A DNA stretch of 42,836 nucleotides, from assembly GCA_964481705.1 (NCBI GenBank), contig CAYZUC010000015.1, forward strand, positions 1 through 42,836, given 5' to 3'. A program made the position numbers and the translations under genes. The notes beneath the pieces were generated by a model, which worked only from the letters and a program-made list of their open reading frames with translations, was not told where the DNA came from and did no database searches. The DNA is from CAYZUC01 sp964481705. GTDB taxonomy: Bacteria > Bacillota > Clostridia > Lachnospirales > Lachnospiraceae. Below, piece after piece: positions 1 to 8,143 of this stretch. The stretch's first letter is position 1. Each line of letters opens with the position of its first letter.

Positions 1-1182
1 TTCAATATTACCATCCGCATCGGTTACCGTCTCCCAGCCAGTGTACGCATAGGTAAGTCCATTAATGGAAATGTTACCGGTCGAATTGAGTGTTGACTTC
101 GTGATGTCCTTCAGATAATCGGGAATGTTGCGAATCGTCACCGTCGCAGGTTCAGTCGCCGTCTCCTTTACATAGTCCGCTTTGGTGAGCTTTCCGTTAA
201 AATACTCCTCATTATTACCATCACGAACCTCAAGAAGAGATTTCAAAGAGCCGCTCAGGCTACGTCCGTACGCCTTAAACTCCATATTGGTATCGTTCCA
301 GTAAATATCGTAGAGACCTTCTGCATCAGACTGATTCACTTCATCCCCTACCTTACGGGATTCCACTCGCAGGGTACGATACTCATACATATCGACCAAG
401 GTATTACCACCTGCTATGGTTACGGTATAACGCTTTGCCCCAGTCTTCAGATCATCATTACTAAGGTCATCTTCTGTCAAATCATATTTGGAATAAATAT
501 CACTTTCATCAACCGTAACATCTACTATCTCAGATAGCTCATCAATCAGAAGATTTCTCTGGTCGCGAAGTTCATTTGCTGTAATTCCTTTTAACTCGAT
601 GACATTAATCTGTTTATTTAAAGTAGCAATTTTCGCTGCGATGGTATTAATCTCATCTGTTTTGTCCTTTATTTCGGCATTAGCATCCTGTTGCAAATGT
701 GTCAGCTGCTCAGACATATTGTTAAAATACTCCGTCAGACTCTTTGCCGCACTCAAGAACTCAGTACGTACAGAAGTATCGGACGGATTCTTTTGAAGCT
801 CCTTTAATGCATTCTGAAAGGTGGTATTAAAAATATTGTTGAAACCCAGAATGGTCTCTCCATCATCATTGAAGTAATTCTCAATCTGCTTCATGTAGTC
901 TGCTTTTACCTGATACTCTCCTACATTGGTCTTGTTATTCCAGTACTTGATATCGTAGTAGGTATTGCGAAGCTGATCGATAGATTTTGTGGTGACACCT
1001 GCTCCTGCCATACCATAGCTGGTGAAGGTACGTAAGGCATTTGCCGCTGTCTGTGTTACAACCTGCTTGCTATAGCCCTTTGTTTTGACATTTGCTATGT
1101 TATTACCGGTTGTATTCAGGGCGGCCTGATATGCAGTTAATCCACTATATGCGATATTTAATCCAAAAAATTGTGACGGCAT
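1..1182 (-). CDS. flgK: Flagellar hook-associated protein 1 (FlgK), second tandem copy, 3' end beyond window
   Basis: FlgK forms the junction between flagellar hook and filament outside the cell. The frame is open for 394 codons from the ATG at 1182 to base 1 with no stop, so the C-terminus lies outside the window. The N-terminus reads MPSQFFGLNIAYSGL and then carries the axial-protein signature LNTTGNNIAN; a heptad-rich segment and an NELRDQRN element follow, both typical of FlgK. An AGAGGTG ribosome binding site sits 6 bases before the ATG. It starts 18 bases after the stop of another FlgK-like gene, so the two are surely co-transcribed. The copies share signature elements but differ in much of the middle, so this is an old duplication and not a recent repeat. 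FlgL or FlgE is less likely given the length and the RDQRN element. Confidence 0.9.
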   Translation of the reverse strand, partial: MPSQFFGLNIAYSGLTAYQAALNTTGNNIANVKTKGYSKQVVTQTAANALRTFTSYGMAGAGVTTKSIDQLRNTYYDIKYWNNKTNVGEYQVKADYMKQIENYFNDDGETILGFNNIFNTTFQNALKELQKNPSDTSVRTEFLSAAKSLTEYFNNMSEQLTHLQQDANAEIKDKTDEINTIAAKIATLNKQINVIELKGITANELRDQRNLLIDELSEIVDVTVDESDIYSKYDLTEDDLSNDDLKTGAKRYTVTIAGGNTLVDMYEYRTLRVESRKVGDEVNQSDAEGLYDIYWNDTNMEFKAYGRSLSGSLKSLLEVRDGNNEEYFNGKLTKADYVKETATEPATVTIRNIPDYLKDITKSTLNSTGNISINGLTYAYTGWETVTDADGNIE

Positions 1183-1200
1183 GTCTTACACCTCTCTTCC

Positions 1201-2844
1201 TTATCCAAGCTTTTCAATCAGATGACCCAGCATCTCATTTACCGCATTGATGTAGCGGCTGCTGGCATTGTATGCATTCTGATATTTAATCATATTGGTC
1301 AGTTCTTCATTGTCAGATACACCGACTACCTGTTGCCTTGCTGATTCTACCTCTTTCACAGTCGCTTCTTGATTGTCTGTCATTCCCTTATAAACAGAAC
1401 CACTATTTGCTATCTGTCCAATCAGGTTGGTATAATAACCAGCGAAATTGGCAGCTGTATTAATATTGGGATTCAAGGTACTGAAATCATTTGCAAATAA
1501 AGCTTTCAGAGCATCTGACTTTGTATAATCCGTCTTTTTATCCGGAGTAACAAATCCGCTTCCGGCCGGATTTCTTGTCGCTCCCAAAAGACTGGATTGT
1601 TTTAAAAGATCCGGATTGATCTTGAGATTATCCGTCGTATACCATGTAGAAGAAATTGTGGAATTCACCGGATCTATATCATCCAGGCCAAGTCGCAGAA
1701 ACAAATCATATCCATTGGTAGTGACATTGCCTGCCGCATCTGTAGTCCTCGGATTTAAAATCTCATTCATTCCCGTCACAACGCCCTTAACAAGCTGGTC
1801 AAACTCTGCCATTACATTAACGATCAAGGAAGAAGAAATCTCATTGTTATACTTTTCCACTGCGTCATTGTAATCCTGCTCCGTCGGAAAATCTTCACGA
1901 TGAGGAATATCCATATATGTGCCTCTGTGATCTCCTCTTTCGAGAACCAGTGCTTTCAATCCTCCGATATCGGTATCGGCATCACTGGAAATCTCCTCTG
2001 TTGTATCATACAGCTTTACATAGTTTCCTGCAGTATCTTTATCGTACTTCCAAATCGGTGTATAGAATCCGGTCTCTGTATCTTCTTCACATCCAAGCTT
2101 ATTGACATAGGATTCTGAAACAAAGCTCACGCCTTCTACATTTACGGATACCTTACCCCAACCATCCTCACTGTAGGATATCTTAACCAATGCTGACAGC
2201 TCATCCAATAGTTGATTCCTGGCATCTCTCAGATCATTTGCATTTTCTGCATTGGATGCTTCTGCACGTGAAATCATACCGTTTAACTCGTAAATCTTAT
2301 CTCCGTAATCATTAATCTGGTCAACCTGATCCTTAATCTGTTCATTCACATTATCCTGATATGAACAAAGACCACTATAAACTGCCTGCGCCCTCTCTAA
2401 AAAGTTCGCAGACTTGCTTATCAGTAGTCCCTGATTCGTAGCACTGGAAGGATCCTTTGCAAGCTCCTGGACGGTTGTCCACAAATCTCCTAACGCAGTC
2501 TGAAATTCAACACCCTCCATCTCTCCAAAAAGTGTCTCCATCTCATTAACTGCTGTGTAGTTATTGGAGTAAAACGCAGATCTTCCTGCTTCTTTTCTAT
2601 ATGTCTGATCCAGGAAATAATCCCGGACCTGTCTTACCTCTGTATAGCTAACGCCCAATCCAACCTGCTGCGCACATACATAAGAATAGCCTGCAGGATT
2701 ATATACCCTATTGCCCTGCAAAACCTGTTGTCTGCTGTAATACGCAGTATCAATATTGGCCAGATTGTGACCTGTTGTATTCAATGCATTTTGACTGGTC
2801 TGTAAACCAGAAGTACCAACGTAAAAGCTTCCCATTAATGGCAT
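1201..2844 (-). CDS. flgK: Flagellar hook-associated protein 1 (FlgK), first tandem copy
   Basis: This 547-aa protein is a hook-filament junction subunit exported by the flagellar type III apparatus. The N-terminal axial signature is LNTTGHNLAN, an NDLRDARNQLLDELS element lies mid-protein, and the C-terminus has the FlgK-like helix with EELTNMIKYQNAYNASSRYI, used in coiled-coil packing. Three starts are possible: GTG at 2853, ATG at 2844 and ATG at 2835. I choose 2844 (MPLMGSF) because the GGGG element sits 8-11 bases upstream of it. It lies 27 bases after flgN, whose product is expected to chaperone it. Length is normal for FlgK. Confidence 0.92.
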   Translation of the reverse strand: MPLMGSFYVGTSGLQTSQNALNTTGHNLANIDTAYYSRQQVLQGNRVYNPAGYSYVCAQQVGLGVSYTEVRQVRDYFLDQTYRKEAGRSAFYSNNYTAVNEMETLFGEMEGVEFQTALGDLWTTVQELAKDPSSATNQGLLISKSANFLERAQAVYSGLCSYQDNVNEQIKDQVDQINDYGDKIYELNGMISRAEASNAENANDLRDARNQLLDELSALVKISYSEDGWGKVSVNVEGVSFVSESYVNKLGCEEDTETGFYTPIWKYDKDTAGNYVKLYDTTEEISSDADTDIGGLKALVLERGDHRGTYMDIPHREDFPTEQDYNDAVEKYNNEISSSLIVNVMAEFDQLVKGVVTGMNEILNPRTTDAAGNVTTNGYDLFLRLGLDDIDPVNSTISSTWYTTDNLKINPDLLKQSSLLGATRNPAGSGFVTPDKKTDYTKSDALKALFANDFSTLNPNINTAANFAGYYTNLIGQIANSGSVYKGMTDNQEATVKEVESARQQVVGVSDNEELTNMIKYQNAYNASSRYINAVNEMLGHLIEKLG

Positions 2845-2871
2845 ATAACGCACCCCATGTCTCGACTATGA

Positions 2872-3390
2872 TTATTGTTTTGCGTCAAAGCCACTCGTCA
2901 GGGAACCCATAATGTTGCCCGCGTTCGCTGCACCTCTGTTGTAGTCACCCGTCTCGGGAGCCTGGCGCATTGCCTGTATCAGGTTCAAATCAAATTCTAC
3001 CATCTCCAAGGACTGATTGATCAGCTCTCGGTTCTGATTGTTGATCATCACCATGTCCCTCAAAGTTGCTCGCAACTCGTCATATATAAGGGACAACTGC
3101 TTTTGCTCCTCTGGCTGTCGCCCAAGAAGCAAAATCAGATTTGAAATCTTCAAAGTCTTAACATCCCTGTTAATTACGTTGGCGATATCGTTCATTACCT
3201 CTTCGCGTTTCTTGTCTAAATGACTGATTCTTCCGACAACGTTTTGTTCCTCATCCGTGATTTTTTGAAGTTCATCTATTGCTCCCTTCACTATGACGGG
3301 AGTTTTATTTCTGGACAGTTCCAGCAGTATTTTGTATTCTTCATGTTCTTTCCTTAGAACATCAATTAAATCTTCCATTAAACTTGCCAC
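2872..3390 (-). CDS. flgN: FlgN-family flagellar export chaperone
   Basis: This 172-aa, largely helical and charged protein has no signal peptide or membrane segment. Its start MASLMEDLIDVL and the element KITDEEQNVVGRI match the FlgN family, cytoplasmic chaperones that keep FlgK and FlgL export-competent. Position between flgM and flgK supports the call. The start is a GTG at 3390 with GAGGT 10 bases upstream; an internal ATG at 3377 is the alternative. The last 30 residues (Gly, Asn and Ala rich) look disordered. Confidence 0.85.
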   Translation of the reverse strand: MASLMEDLIDVLRKEHEEYKILLELSRNKTPVIVKGAIDELQKITDEEQNVVGRISHLDKKREEVMNDIANVINRDVKTLKISNLILLLGRQPEEQKQLSLIYDELRATLRDMVMINNQNRELINQSLEMVEFDLNLIQAMRQAPETGDYNRGAANAGNIMGSLTSGFDAKQ

Positions 3391-3438
3391 CGGATACTAC
3401 CTCGCTTCATTCTCACTGTGTTGCAACGTTGAGCCAGC

Positions 3439-3723
3439 CTATACCAGACTGGCCTGGTCGTTGTACTTTGCAAGCAACTTCTCCGCGAAGGATTCACCGC
3501 TGACACTATATGTGCCTGCATTGATGCTTGCTTTGATAGGTGCAGTAACATCCTCTCTGATGTCTGCGCTATCATTTACTGCTTTTTTTGCCGTTTGAAT
3601 GTCTTTACCGATACTGGAGATTTCAACAGCATCTTTACGGCTTGTATTACCCGCTTTTGTAGTCTTGGCAGCTTTATTTGTGTTATATAACTGCTGCACT
3701 TGTGTATATGCTTCTATACGCAT
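3439..3723 (-). CDS. flgM: Negative regulator of flagellin synthesis (anti-sigma-28 factor FlgM)
   Basis: FlgM binds sigma-28 (FliA/SigD) and blocks late flagellar transcription until it is exported through the completed hook. The 94-aa product has the family pattern: a flexible N-terminal half, then VEISSIGKDIQTAKKAV, ADIREDVTAPIKASI, AGTYSVSGESFAEKLL, which form the sigma-binding helices. The start is unambiguous, with AGGAGG 8 bases before the ATG. It is the first gene of flgM-flgN-flgK-flgK and has a sigma-28-type promoter directly upstream, so it is probably made under the control of the factor it inhibits. Confidence 0.95.
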   Translation of the reverse strand: MRIEAYTQVQQLYNTNKAAKTTKAGNTSRKDAVEISSIGKDIQTAKKAVNDSADIREDVTAPIKASINAGTYSVSGESFAEKLLAKYNDQASLV

Positions 3724-3766
3724 TCTAGACTCCTCCTTTCAGTGGATATTCTATCTGTCATATACT

Positions 3767-3793
3767 TTATCGACCATTTTCCCATAGACTTTA
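3767..3793 (-). promoter_or_regulatory. Sigma-28 (FliA/SigD) promoter of the flgM operon
   Basis: Read on the minus strand, TAAAGTCT (3793-3786), an 11-base spacer and GTCGATAA (3774-3767) match the sigma-28 consensus TAAAGTTT-N11-GCCGATAA at 14 of 16 positions, with exact spacing. It ends 43 bases before the flgM start codon. This places the operon in the late (class 3) flagellar regulon. Confidence 0.88.
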
Positions 3794-3895
3794 GTGTTTT
3801 TCCGGAATTTTATGATATAATAATTTCATAAATTTTCGCTTATTTGTCACACGAAATTGAACGATTTGCACACATTCCTTTAAAAATTGCGGACT

Positions 3896-3901
3896 AGGAG
3901 G
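3896..3901 (+). promoter_or_regulatory. Ribosome binding site that fixes a TTG start
   Basis: A perfect AGGAGG lies 7 bases before the TTG at 3909. There is no ATG at suitable distance, so the glycosyltransferase appears to start at TTG. Confidence 0.75.
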
Positions 3902-3908
3902 TTTTATT

Positions 3909-5093
3909 TTGAATATTTTATTCTATCGTTATGGAAGTATCTGCGAACCATCTGTTTTAGAGGCCTTTCGAAAGCTCGAGCTTGACGTCACGGAGGAGAC
4001 CTCGGAGATTACCAGCAAGGAGATTGGTCCCGGTGAATGTGCCCGTAAAGTAAGCGATTACTTAAGTCGAAAGTCCTATCGCTTTGTTTTCAGTATCAAT
4101 TACTATCCCGCGATTTCGGAAGTCTGCAAGCATTTTGGGATTCCTTATCTATGCTGGGTCGTTGACTGCCCAGTGCTGGAGCTCTATTCCGGAACCATCA
4201 AAAACGATACCAATCGTATTTTTCTGTTTGATAAGATGATGTATGAGGAGTTTCACGCTGAAAATCCATCCTGTATTTTCTATCTGCCCTTGGCTGTGGA
4301 TACAAACCATTCCAATCTCGCTTGTTTGTCTGCAGGAAGAAGTGACATTGAGAAATTCACTTCCGATATTTCCTTTGTAGGTTCCCTTTATAAGGAAAAG
4401 TCACCGCTTGATGCCCTTAAGCTTTCAGATTTTAACGAGGGCTATATAAATGCAATTATTGATGCGCAGCTGAGATTCTACGGAGTAAATCTAATCCGCG
4501 AAGCGCTGACCCCCGAGCGAGCTGCGGCAATTCGGTCAGAGATACCGGATTTCTATCAATTTCCGGCAGATGCCAGAAGGGATGATGTTGCGATTCTGTC
4601 CGACTGGTATATCGGTATGAAGGCGGCTGTCGTTGAGCGAAAAAGGCTACTAAATCTCTTATCGGAACGCCTTTTTGGTCAATTTACTGTAGACCTCTAT
4701 ACCGGCTCAGATAGCTCTGATTTGCCCAAAGTACACAATAAAGGGCGTGTGCAAACACTGACCGAGATGCCGATCGTATTTCGAAACAGCAAGATAAACT
4801 TAAATATTACGATTCGGCCGATTCGTTCCGGATTGTCTCTTCGTATCTGGGATATTCTAGGTGCCGGCGGTTTTCTGCTTACCAATTTTCAGACAGAATT
4901 AGAGGATTATTTTAAGATGGGGGAGGATTTGGAAACCTTTTCTTCTGAGGAAGAGCTGATCGATAAAGCAGTTTACTATCTGGAACATGATGCATCGCGC
5001 GCTCAAATTGCTCAGAATGGATATCAGAAAGTGCGAAAATATCATTCGTTTGACCAACGTGTGGGGGATATGCTGAGGGTGGCACTACCGTAA
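3909..5093 (+). CDS. Glycosyltransferase, DUF3880 / CgeB-like (GT-B fold)
   Basis: The 394-aa soluble protein starts with MNILFYRYGS. The first ~150 residues resemble DUF3880, with INYYPAISEVC, the aromatic-acidic YLCWVVDCPVLE and LPLAVDTNH. The C-terminal third (about 290-390) resembles the glycosyltransferase family found in CgeB: RNSKINLNITIRPIRSGLSL, WDILGAGGFLLTN, and a terminal helix with KVRKYHSFDQR. Such enzymes use nucleotide sugars, and CgeB-like proteins act on spore or surface structures. It is divergent from the flgM operon across 185 bases, so a role in flagellar or surface glycosylation is plausible, but no acceptor can be read from the sequence. Translation starts at a TTG with a perfect Shine-Dalgarno. 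Confidence 0.82.
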   Translation: MNILFYRYGSICEPSVLEAFRKLELDVTEETSEITSKEIGPGECARKVSDYLSRKSYRFVFSINYYPAISEVCKHFGIPYLCWVVDCPVLELYSGTIKNDTNRIFLFDKMMYEEFHAENPSCIFYLPLAVDTNHSNLACLSAGRSDIEKFTSDISFVGSLYKEKSPLDALKLSDFNEGYINAIIDAQLRFYGVNLIREALTPERAAAIRSEIPDFYQFPADARRDDVAILSDWYIGMKAAVVERKRLLNLLSERLFGQFTVDLYTGSDSSDLPKVHNKGRVQTLTEMPIVFRNSKINLNITIRPIRSGLSLRIWDILGAGGFLLTNFQTELEDYFKMGEDLETFSSEEELIDKAVYYLEHDASRAQIAQNGYQKVRKYHSFDQRVGDMLRVALP

Positions 5094-5105
5094 TTCCTAA
5101 GGTGT

Positions 5106-5134
5106 TTGACATTTTTATTGTTTTGTAGTAGAAC
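5106..5134 (+). promoter_or_regulatory. Probable sigma-A promoter for the small membrane protein
   Basis: A perfect TTGACA (5106-5111), 17 bases and TAGAAC (5129-5134) lie in the gap after the glycosyltransferase stop. The -10 matches only 4 of 6, so the call is moderate. It would give the next gene its own start. Confidence 0.5.
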
Positions 5135-5178
5135 GATAAGGATTTCAATTGGCATCTGATACGAAAGGGATTTTTAAG

Positions 5179-5730
5179 ATGGAAAGTACATACCTTTATG
5201 TTTTTATCAATGTTTCTATTTTCCTGCTCATTGGGTTGTATCGCCGTCTACGGGACGGAAAGCTGAAAAGTGTTTATGCGATTCTGATTATTATTGGAAT
5301 CATCAGTGCTGTGATTGAGCTTCCTCTTTGTTATCTAAAGGCAAAGGAGACGAATCAGGCAATTGGAATGGTGGACCAGAAGCTTTCCACAATAGAAAGC
5401 GCGGGTGATCGGATTCTCTCCGAAGTTGAAGCTCGTATTGCCAGAGAAGCAAATGATCCGGATGTCAACGAAGTAATCCACATGGTTAATCAGGAACTCG
5501 AATCACTCTCACCCCAGGCAAGACATATCATCGAGTGGGCAGTAAGGATTCTCATTGTGTTGATATTCCTGATTATCGGAAATATCATTGGTAAATTCAT
5601 TGGATTATTTAAAAAGAAAGCAGTCAAAAGGCACGGCTCTGATCGCGTTACTGTGCTTATTCTGACTGCTATGGATTTACTAGAATTCTACGAACTGATA
5701 GAGACGATAGTCGCGTTACCAAAGTTATAA
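5179..5730 (+). CDS. Small membrane protein with coiled-coil linker, function unknown
   Basis: I do not recognise a family. The 183-aa product (MESTYLYVF start) has two N-terminal membrane segments (about 5-20 and 30-53), a polar helical stretch (about 55-115, rich in Glu, Asn and Gln), a third membrane segment (about 122-145), a basic KKKAVKR patch and an amphipathic tail. GAAAGGGA lies 8 bases before the ATG at 5179; a TTG 30 bases upstream is in frame but has no such site. It is 85 bases downstream of the glycosyltransferase on the same strand. Its last 6 bases overlap the stop of the convergent ATPase gene. Confidence 0.7.
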   Translation: MESTYLYVFINVSIFLLIGLYRRLRDGKLKSVYAILIIIGIISAVIELPLCYLKAKETNQAIGMVDQKLSTIESAGDRILSEVEARIAREANDPDVNEVIHMVNQELESLSPQARHIIEWAVRILIVLIFLIIGNIIGKFIGLFKKKAVKRHGSDRVTVLILTAMDLLEFYELIETIVALPKL

Positions 5731-8142
5731 TAGCCTTCTGCTTTCATGGCAGGTGAAGTATAACACTTGATATTCTTTGGAGATTTCTTCCATCATTCTC
5801 AAGCCATAGTCCGTCTTTTCCTTGTCAAGATTTGTGAATGGGTCGTCAAAGATGAGAAACGGTTTCTCTTTTTCATACATAGCTTCCACGAGAGACATTC
5901 GCATGCAAAGCCCGGTCAGATCTCGAAGACCTGCACTTAAAAGCCGGGTATCACGAGGCATTCCCAGTTCTTTATGGGTTAGGTGAATATTTGCATCAAT
6001 CTGATAATCTTGTGACTGCATTCTGGTCAGCATCTCATAGTATTTTGAAAAGCTCTTTTGAAGAGGCTCTCGATACTTAGCGGTAAAGGATTCTTTCGCC
6101 TTTTCCAGATAATCTTTTGTGAGTGACAGATGATGATAGGTTTCCTGTTCCTTCTTCATTTCCTCTTGAAGAACTTTCAAGTGTTCCCCTTCCTCAAGGA
6201 GATCCTCCCTTTCCTGTTCCATCTCATCTAATCGCTTATTATAGTCTGCAATATGAGAAATACGCTCCTCCAGTTCGCTTGTAATTTCAGCAAGCTTTCC
6301 TGTTTTCTCATCAAAGACACCATCCGGAACCATCTCAAGATTAGTTAATTTCCCTATTTCATGTTCTGTCTCAAATCTCTTCTTGCTCTCCAAAAGCGAA
6401 TCGTAGACTCTCTTGCATTCGTAGAGACTCTGTTGACGTCGTGTCAATTCCTGTAGCATCCCAAATGCACCTTCCATGGTAAAACTCCACTCCGGCTGAT
6501 ACTCATGAAAGAAATCACAAAGAATCCTGGTCAGGTCTGCAATTTCCTTTTCCACATTATTCGCATCATATTCCTGCTTCTTGGCAGATAGATTGGAGTA
6601 CTCTAAAATCTGGCCCTTCAACTTGTATAATCGTGATATAACTTCTCTATCATCACAGGAAATATCATATCTTTCAAGCATCTGTCTCATACTCTGCTCA
6701 ATTGCTATGATTCGTTTTTCGTCCTCTTCGATTTCTTTTTGGAGAAGAATAAAACCGGATTCTTTCTTATCATTTTCACGTTCTGCATTCACGGCACGCT
6801 TTCGTTCGCGCTCTTTTTCTTTATCCGCCTGCTTCTTTTTTTGCGAATATCCGCTAACAATTCCAACGATGGCTAGTATAATGCCAATTCCTGCAGCTGC
6901 CGATCCAATCGTAGGATTTACCATACACAAGGCCAATCCAGCTGCCGCCACCACAATACCCGCAAGTAATAAGAATGGTTTTGGGGTCTTTTCCGATGAT
7001 TCGTCTACTGTATTTGTCGTATCTATCTTACTGGCTAATGTTACTTCCCGCAGTGTTTCCAATGTTGCCCTTTTTGTATTCAGGACACTCTTTGTTTCAT
7101 TGCGAAGATTCCATGCATCTGCAAGATTAGTGATTTCGTCTTCCTCCGGAACACCGGAAGCAAAAAGATCATCTAACGCAGAGAGTTTCTCTTCTTCCTC
7201 TCTTGAAAATTGGAAGGAGGCACTTCTTGTGTGCAAAGCAGATAACTCAGATATATTCTTACTCATTTTCTGAAGAACTTCAGGAGATGGAACACTTCCT
7301 TTAAACAAGAGACGGCTTTGCTCCAATTCTTCCTTCCCTTTTGCAGTCTGCGTACATAGATTATCATACTGCCTTTTCTCGCTCTGAAGATCCTTCGCCT
7401 GACTGATCACGCTCAGTTCCTTCTGCAGCTTCTCGCGCATGACAGCCAGCTCTGACTTTCGTTCTCTTTCCAAGTCTCGTTTCTCGGTATTCAGACGGAT
7501 TGCTTCCTCAATCTCCGGAATTCTGCGAACGCTTTCCTCCAGCTCATAGATTTGCTCCTGCCTGCGACGGATGGAACCGGTCTTGCGTCCCGGAGACATG
7601 CTGTTCAAACAGTCCGTGAGACGTTTTTGTATGATTTCATACTGATTAATATCGTTTGTATTTTCCGCAAGATTTCCGATCTTTGCATGAATAGAATCCG
7701 TAGAAACGGTTTCACAGTCATTTTGTGATACATAAATCGTGCGACAGAACGAATCATGATCAATTTGAAAAAGTTCCTCCCCAATGTTATCTGTATAATC
7801 GTTTGATGGAAGATTGGTAACGGCATCCTGCAAAAGAAAACTGTCATCCTTCGATTTTGTTCCAAAGGTTCTGCTCATAATATAGGTCTTGCCCTGTGTC
7901 TCAAAGGTTAGGCTGCCTCCATACACGCCTCCCTGCCATGGCTTGTATCGTTTTCTCTCATTGGAAAGCTCGTCTCTTTTTCCTTCATCTGCAAATCCAA
8001 AGAACATTACTTTGATAAATGTGGCAAGCGTACTCTTCCCCCATCCGTTCTCCTCGCAAAAGGATTGAAGTTCCTTTTTGAATATATATTCTTGATTTAA
8101 TATTTTGCCAAATCCCTCTATACTGCACTTTATCACCCTCAT
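5725..8142 (-). CDS. SbcC/Rad50-like AAA ATPase with internal membrane hairpin (YhaN-type)
   Basis: This 805-aa protein has split ABC-ATPase ends. The N-terminus has MRVIKCSIEGFGKI and a P-loop-like ENGWGKST (about 32-38). The C-terminus has an LSAGLRDL signature (735-742), a Walker B LIFDDP (763-768) and a TCHES switch histidine near 799. Between them are long coiled coils, interrupted at about 388-432 by two hydrophobic segments that should make a membrane hairpin, as in Bacillus YhaN and unlike classic SbcC. The partner nuclease is encoded immediately upstream, so the pair is expected to form an ATP-driven nuclease near the membrane. The P-loop has Glu where the first Gly of GxxxxGK(S/T) normally sits. 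I place the start at the ATG 8142, one base after the upstream stop; longer upstream readings overlap the nuclease gene and lack homology. Confidence 0.87.
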   Translation of the reverse strand: MRVIKCSIEGFGKILNQEYIFKKELQSFCEENGWGKSTLATFIKVMFFGFADEGKRDELSNERKRYKPWQGGVYGGSLTFETQGKTYIMSRTFGTKSKDDSFLLQDAVTNLPSNDYTDNIGEELFQIDHDSFCRTIYVSQNDCETVSTDSIHAKIGNLAENTNDINQYEIIQKRLTDCLNSMSPGRKTGSIRRRQEQIYELEESVRRIPEIEEAIRLNTEKRDLERERKSELAVMREKLQKELSVISQAKDLQSEKRQYDNLCTQTAKGKEELEQSRLLFKGSVPSPEVLQKMSKNISELSALHTRSASFQFSREEEEKLSALDDLFASGVPEEDEITNLADAWNLRNETKSVLNTKRATLETLREVTLASKIDTTNTVDESSEKTPKPFLLLAGIVVAAAGLALCMVNPTIGSAAAGIGIILAIVGIVSGYSQKKKQADKEKERERKRAVNAERENDKKESGFILLQKEIEEDEKRIIAIEQSMRQMLERYDISCDDREVISRLYKLKGQILEYSNLSAKKQEYDANNVEKEIADLTRILCDFFHEYQPEWSFTMEGAFGMLQELTRRQQSLYECKRVYDSLLESKKRFETEHEIGKLTNLEMVPDGVFDEKTGKLAEITSELEERISHIADYNKRLDEMEQEREDLLEEGEHLKVLQEEMKKEQETYHHLSLTKDYLEKAKESFTAKYREPLQKSFSKYYEMLTRMQSQDYQIDANIHLTHKELGMPRDTRLLSAGLRDLTGLCMRMSLVEAMYEKEKPFLIFDDPFTNLDKEKTDYGLRMMEEISKEYQVLYFTCHESRRLL

Positions 8143-8143
8143 A

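Noticed and set aside
6581..7273. 230-codon open frame on the plus strand
   Set aside because: It lies wholly inside the ATPase gene on the other strand, is rich in Ser and Phe as expected from reversed Glu/Lys codons, and has no family motifs.
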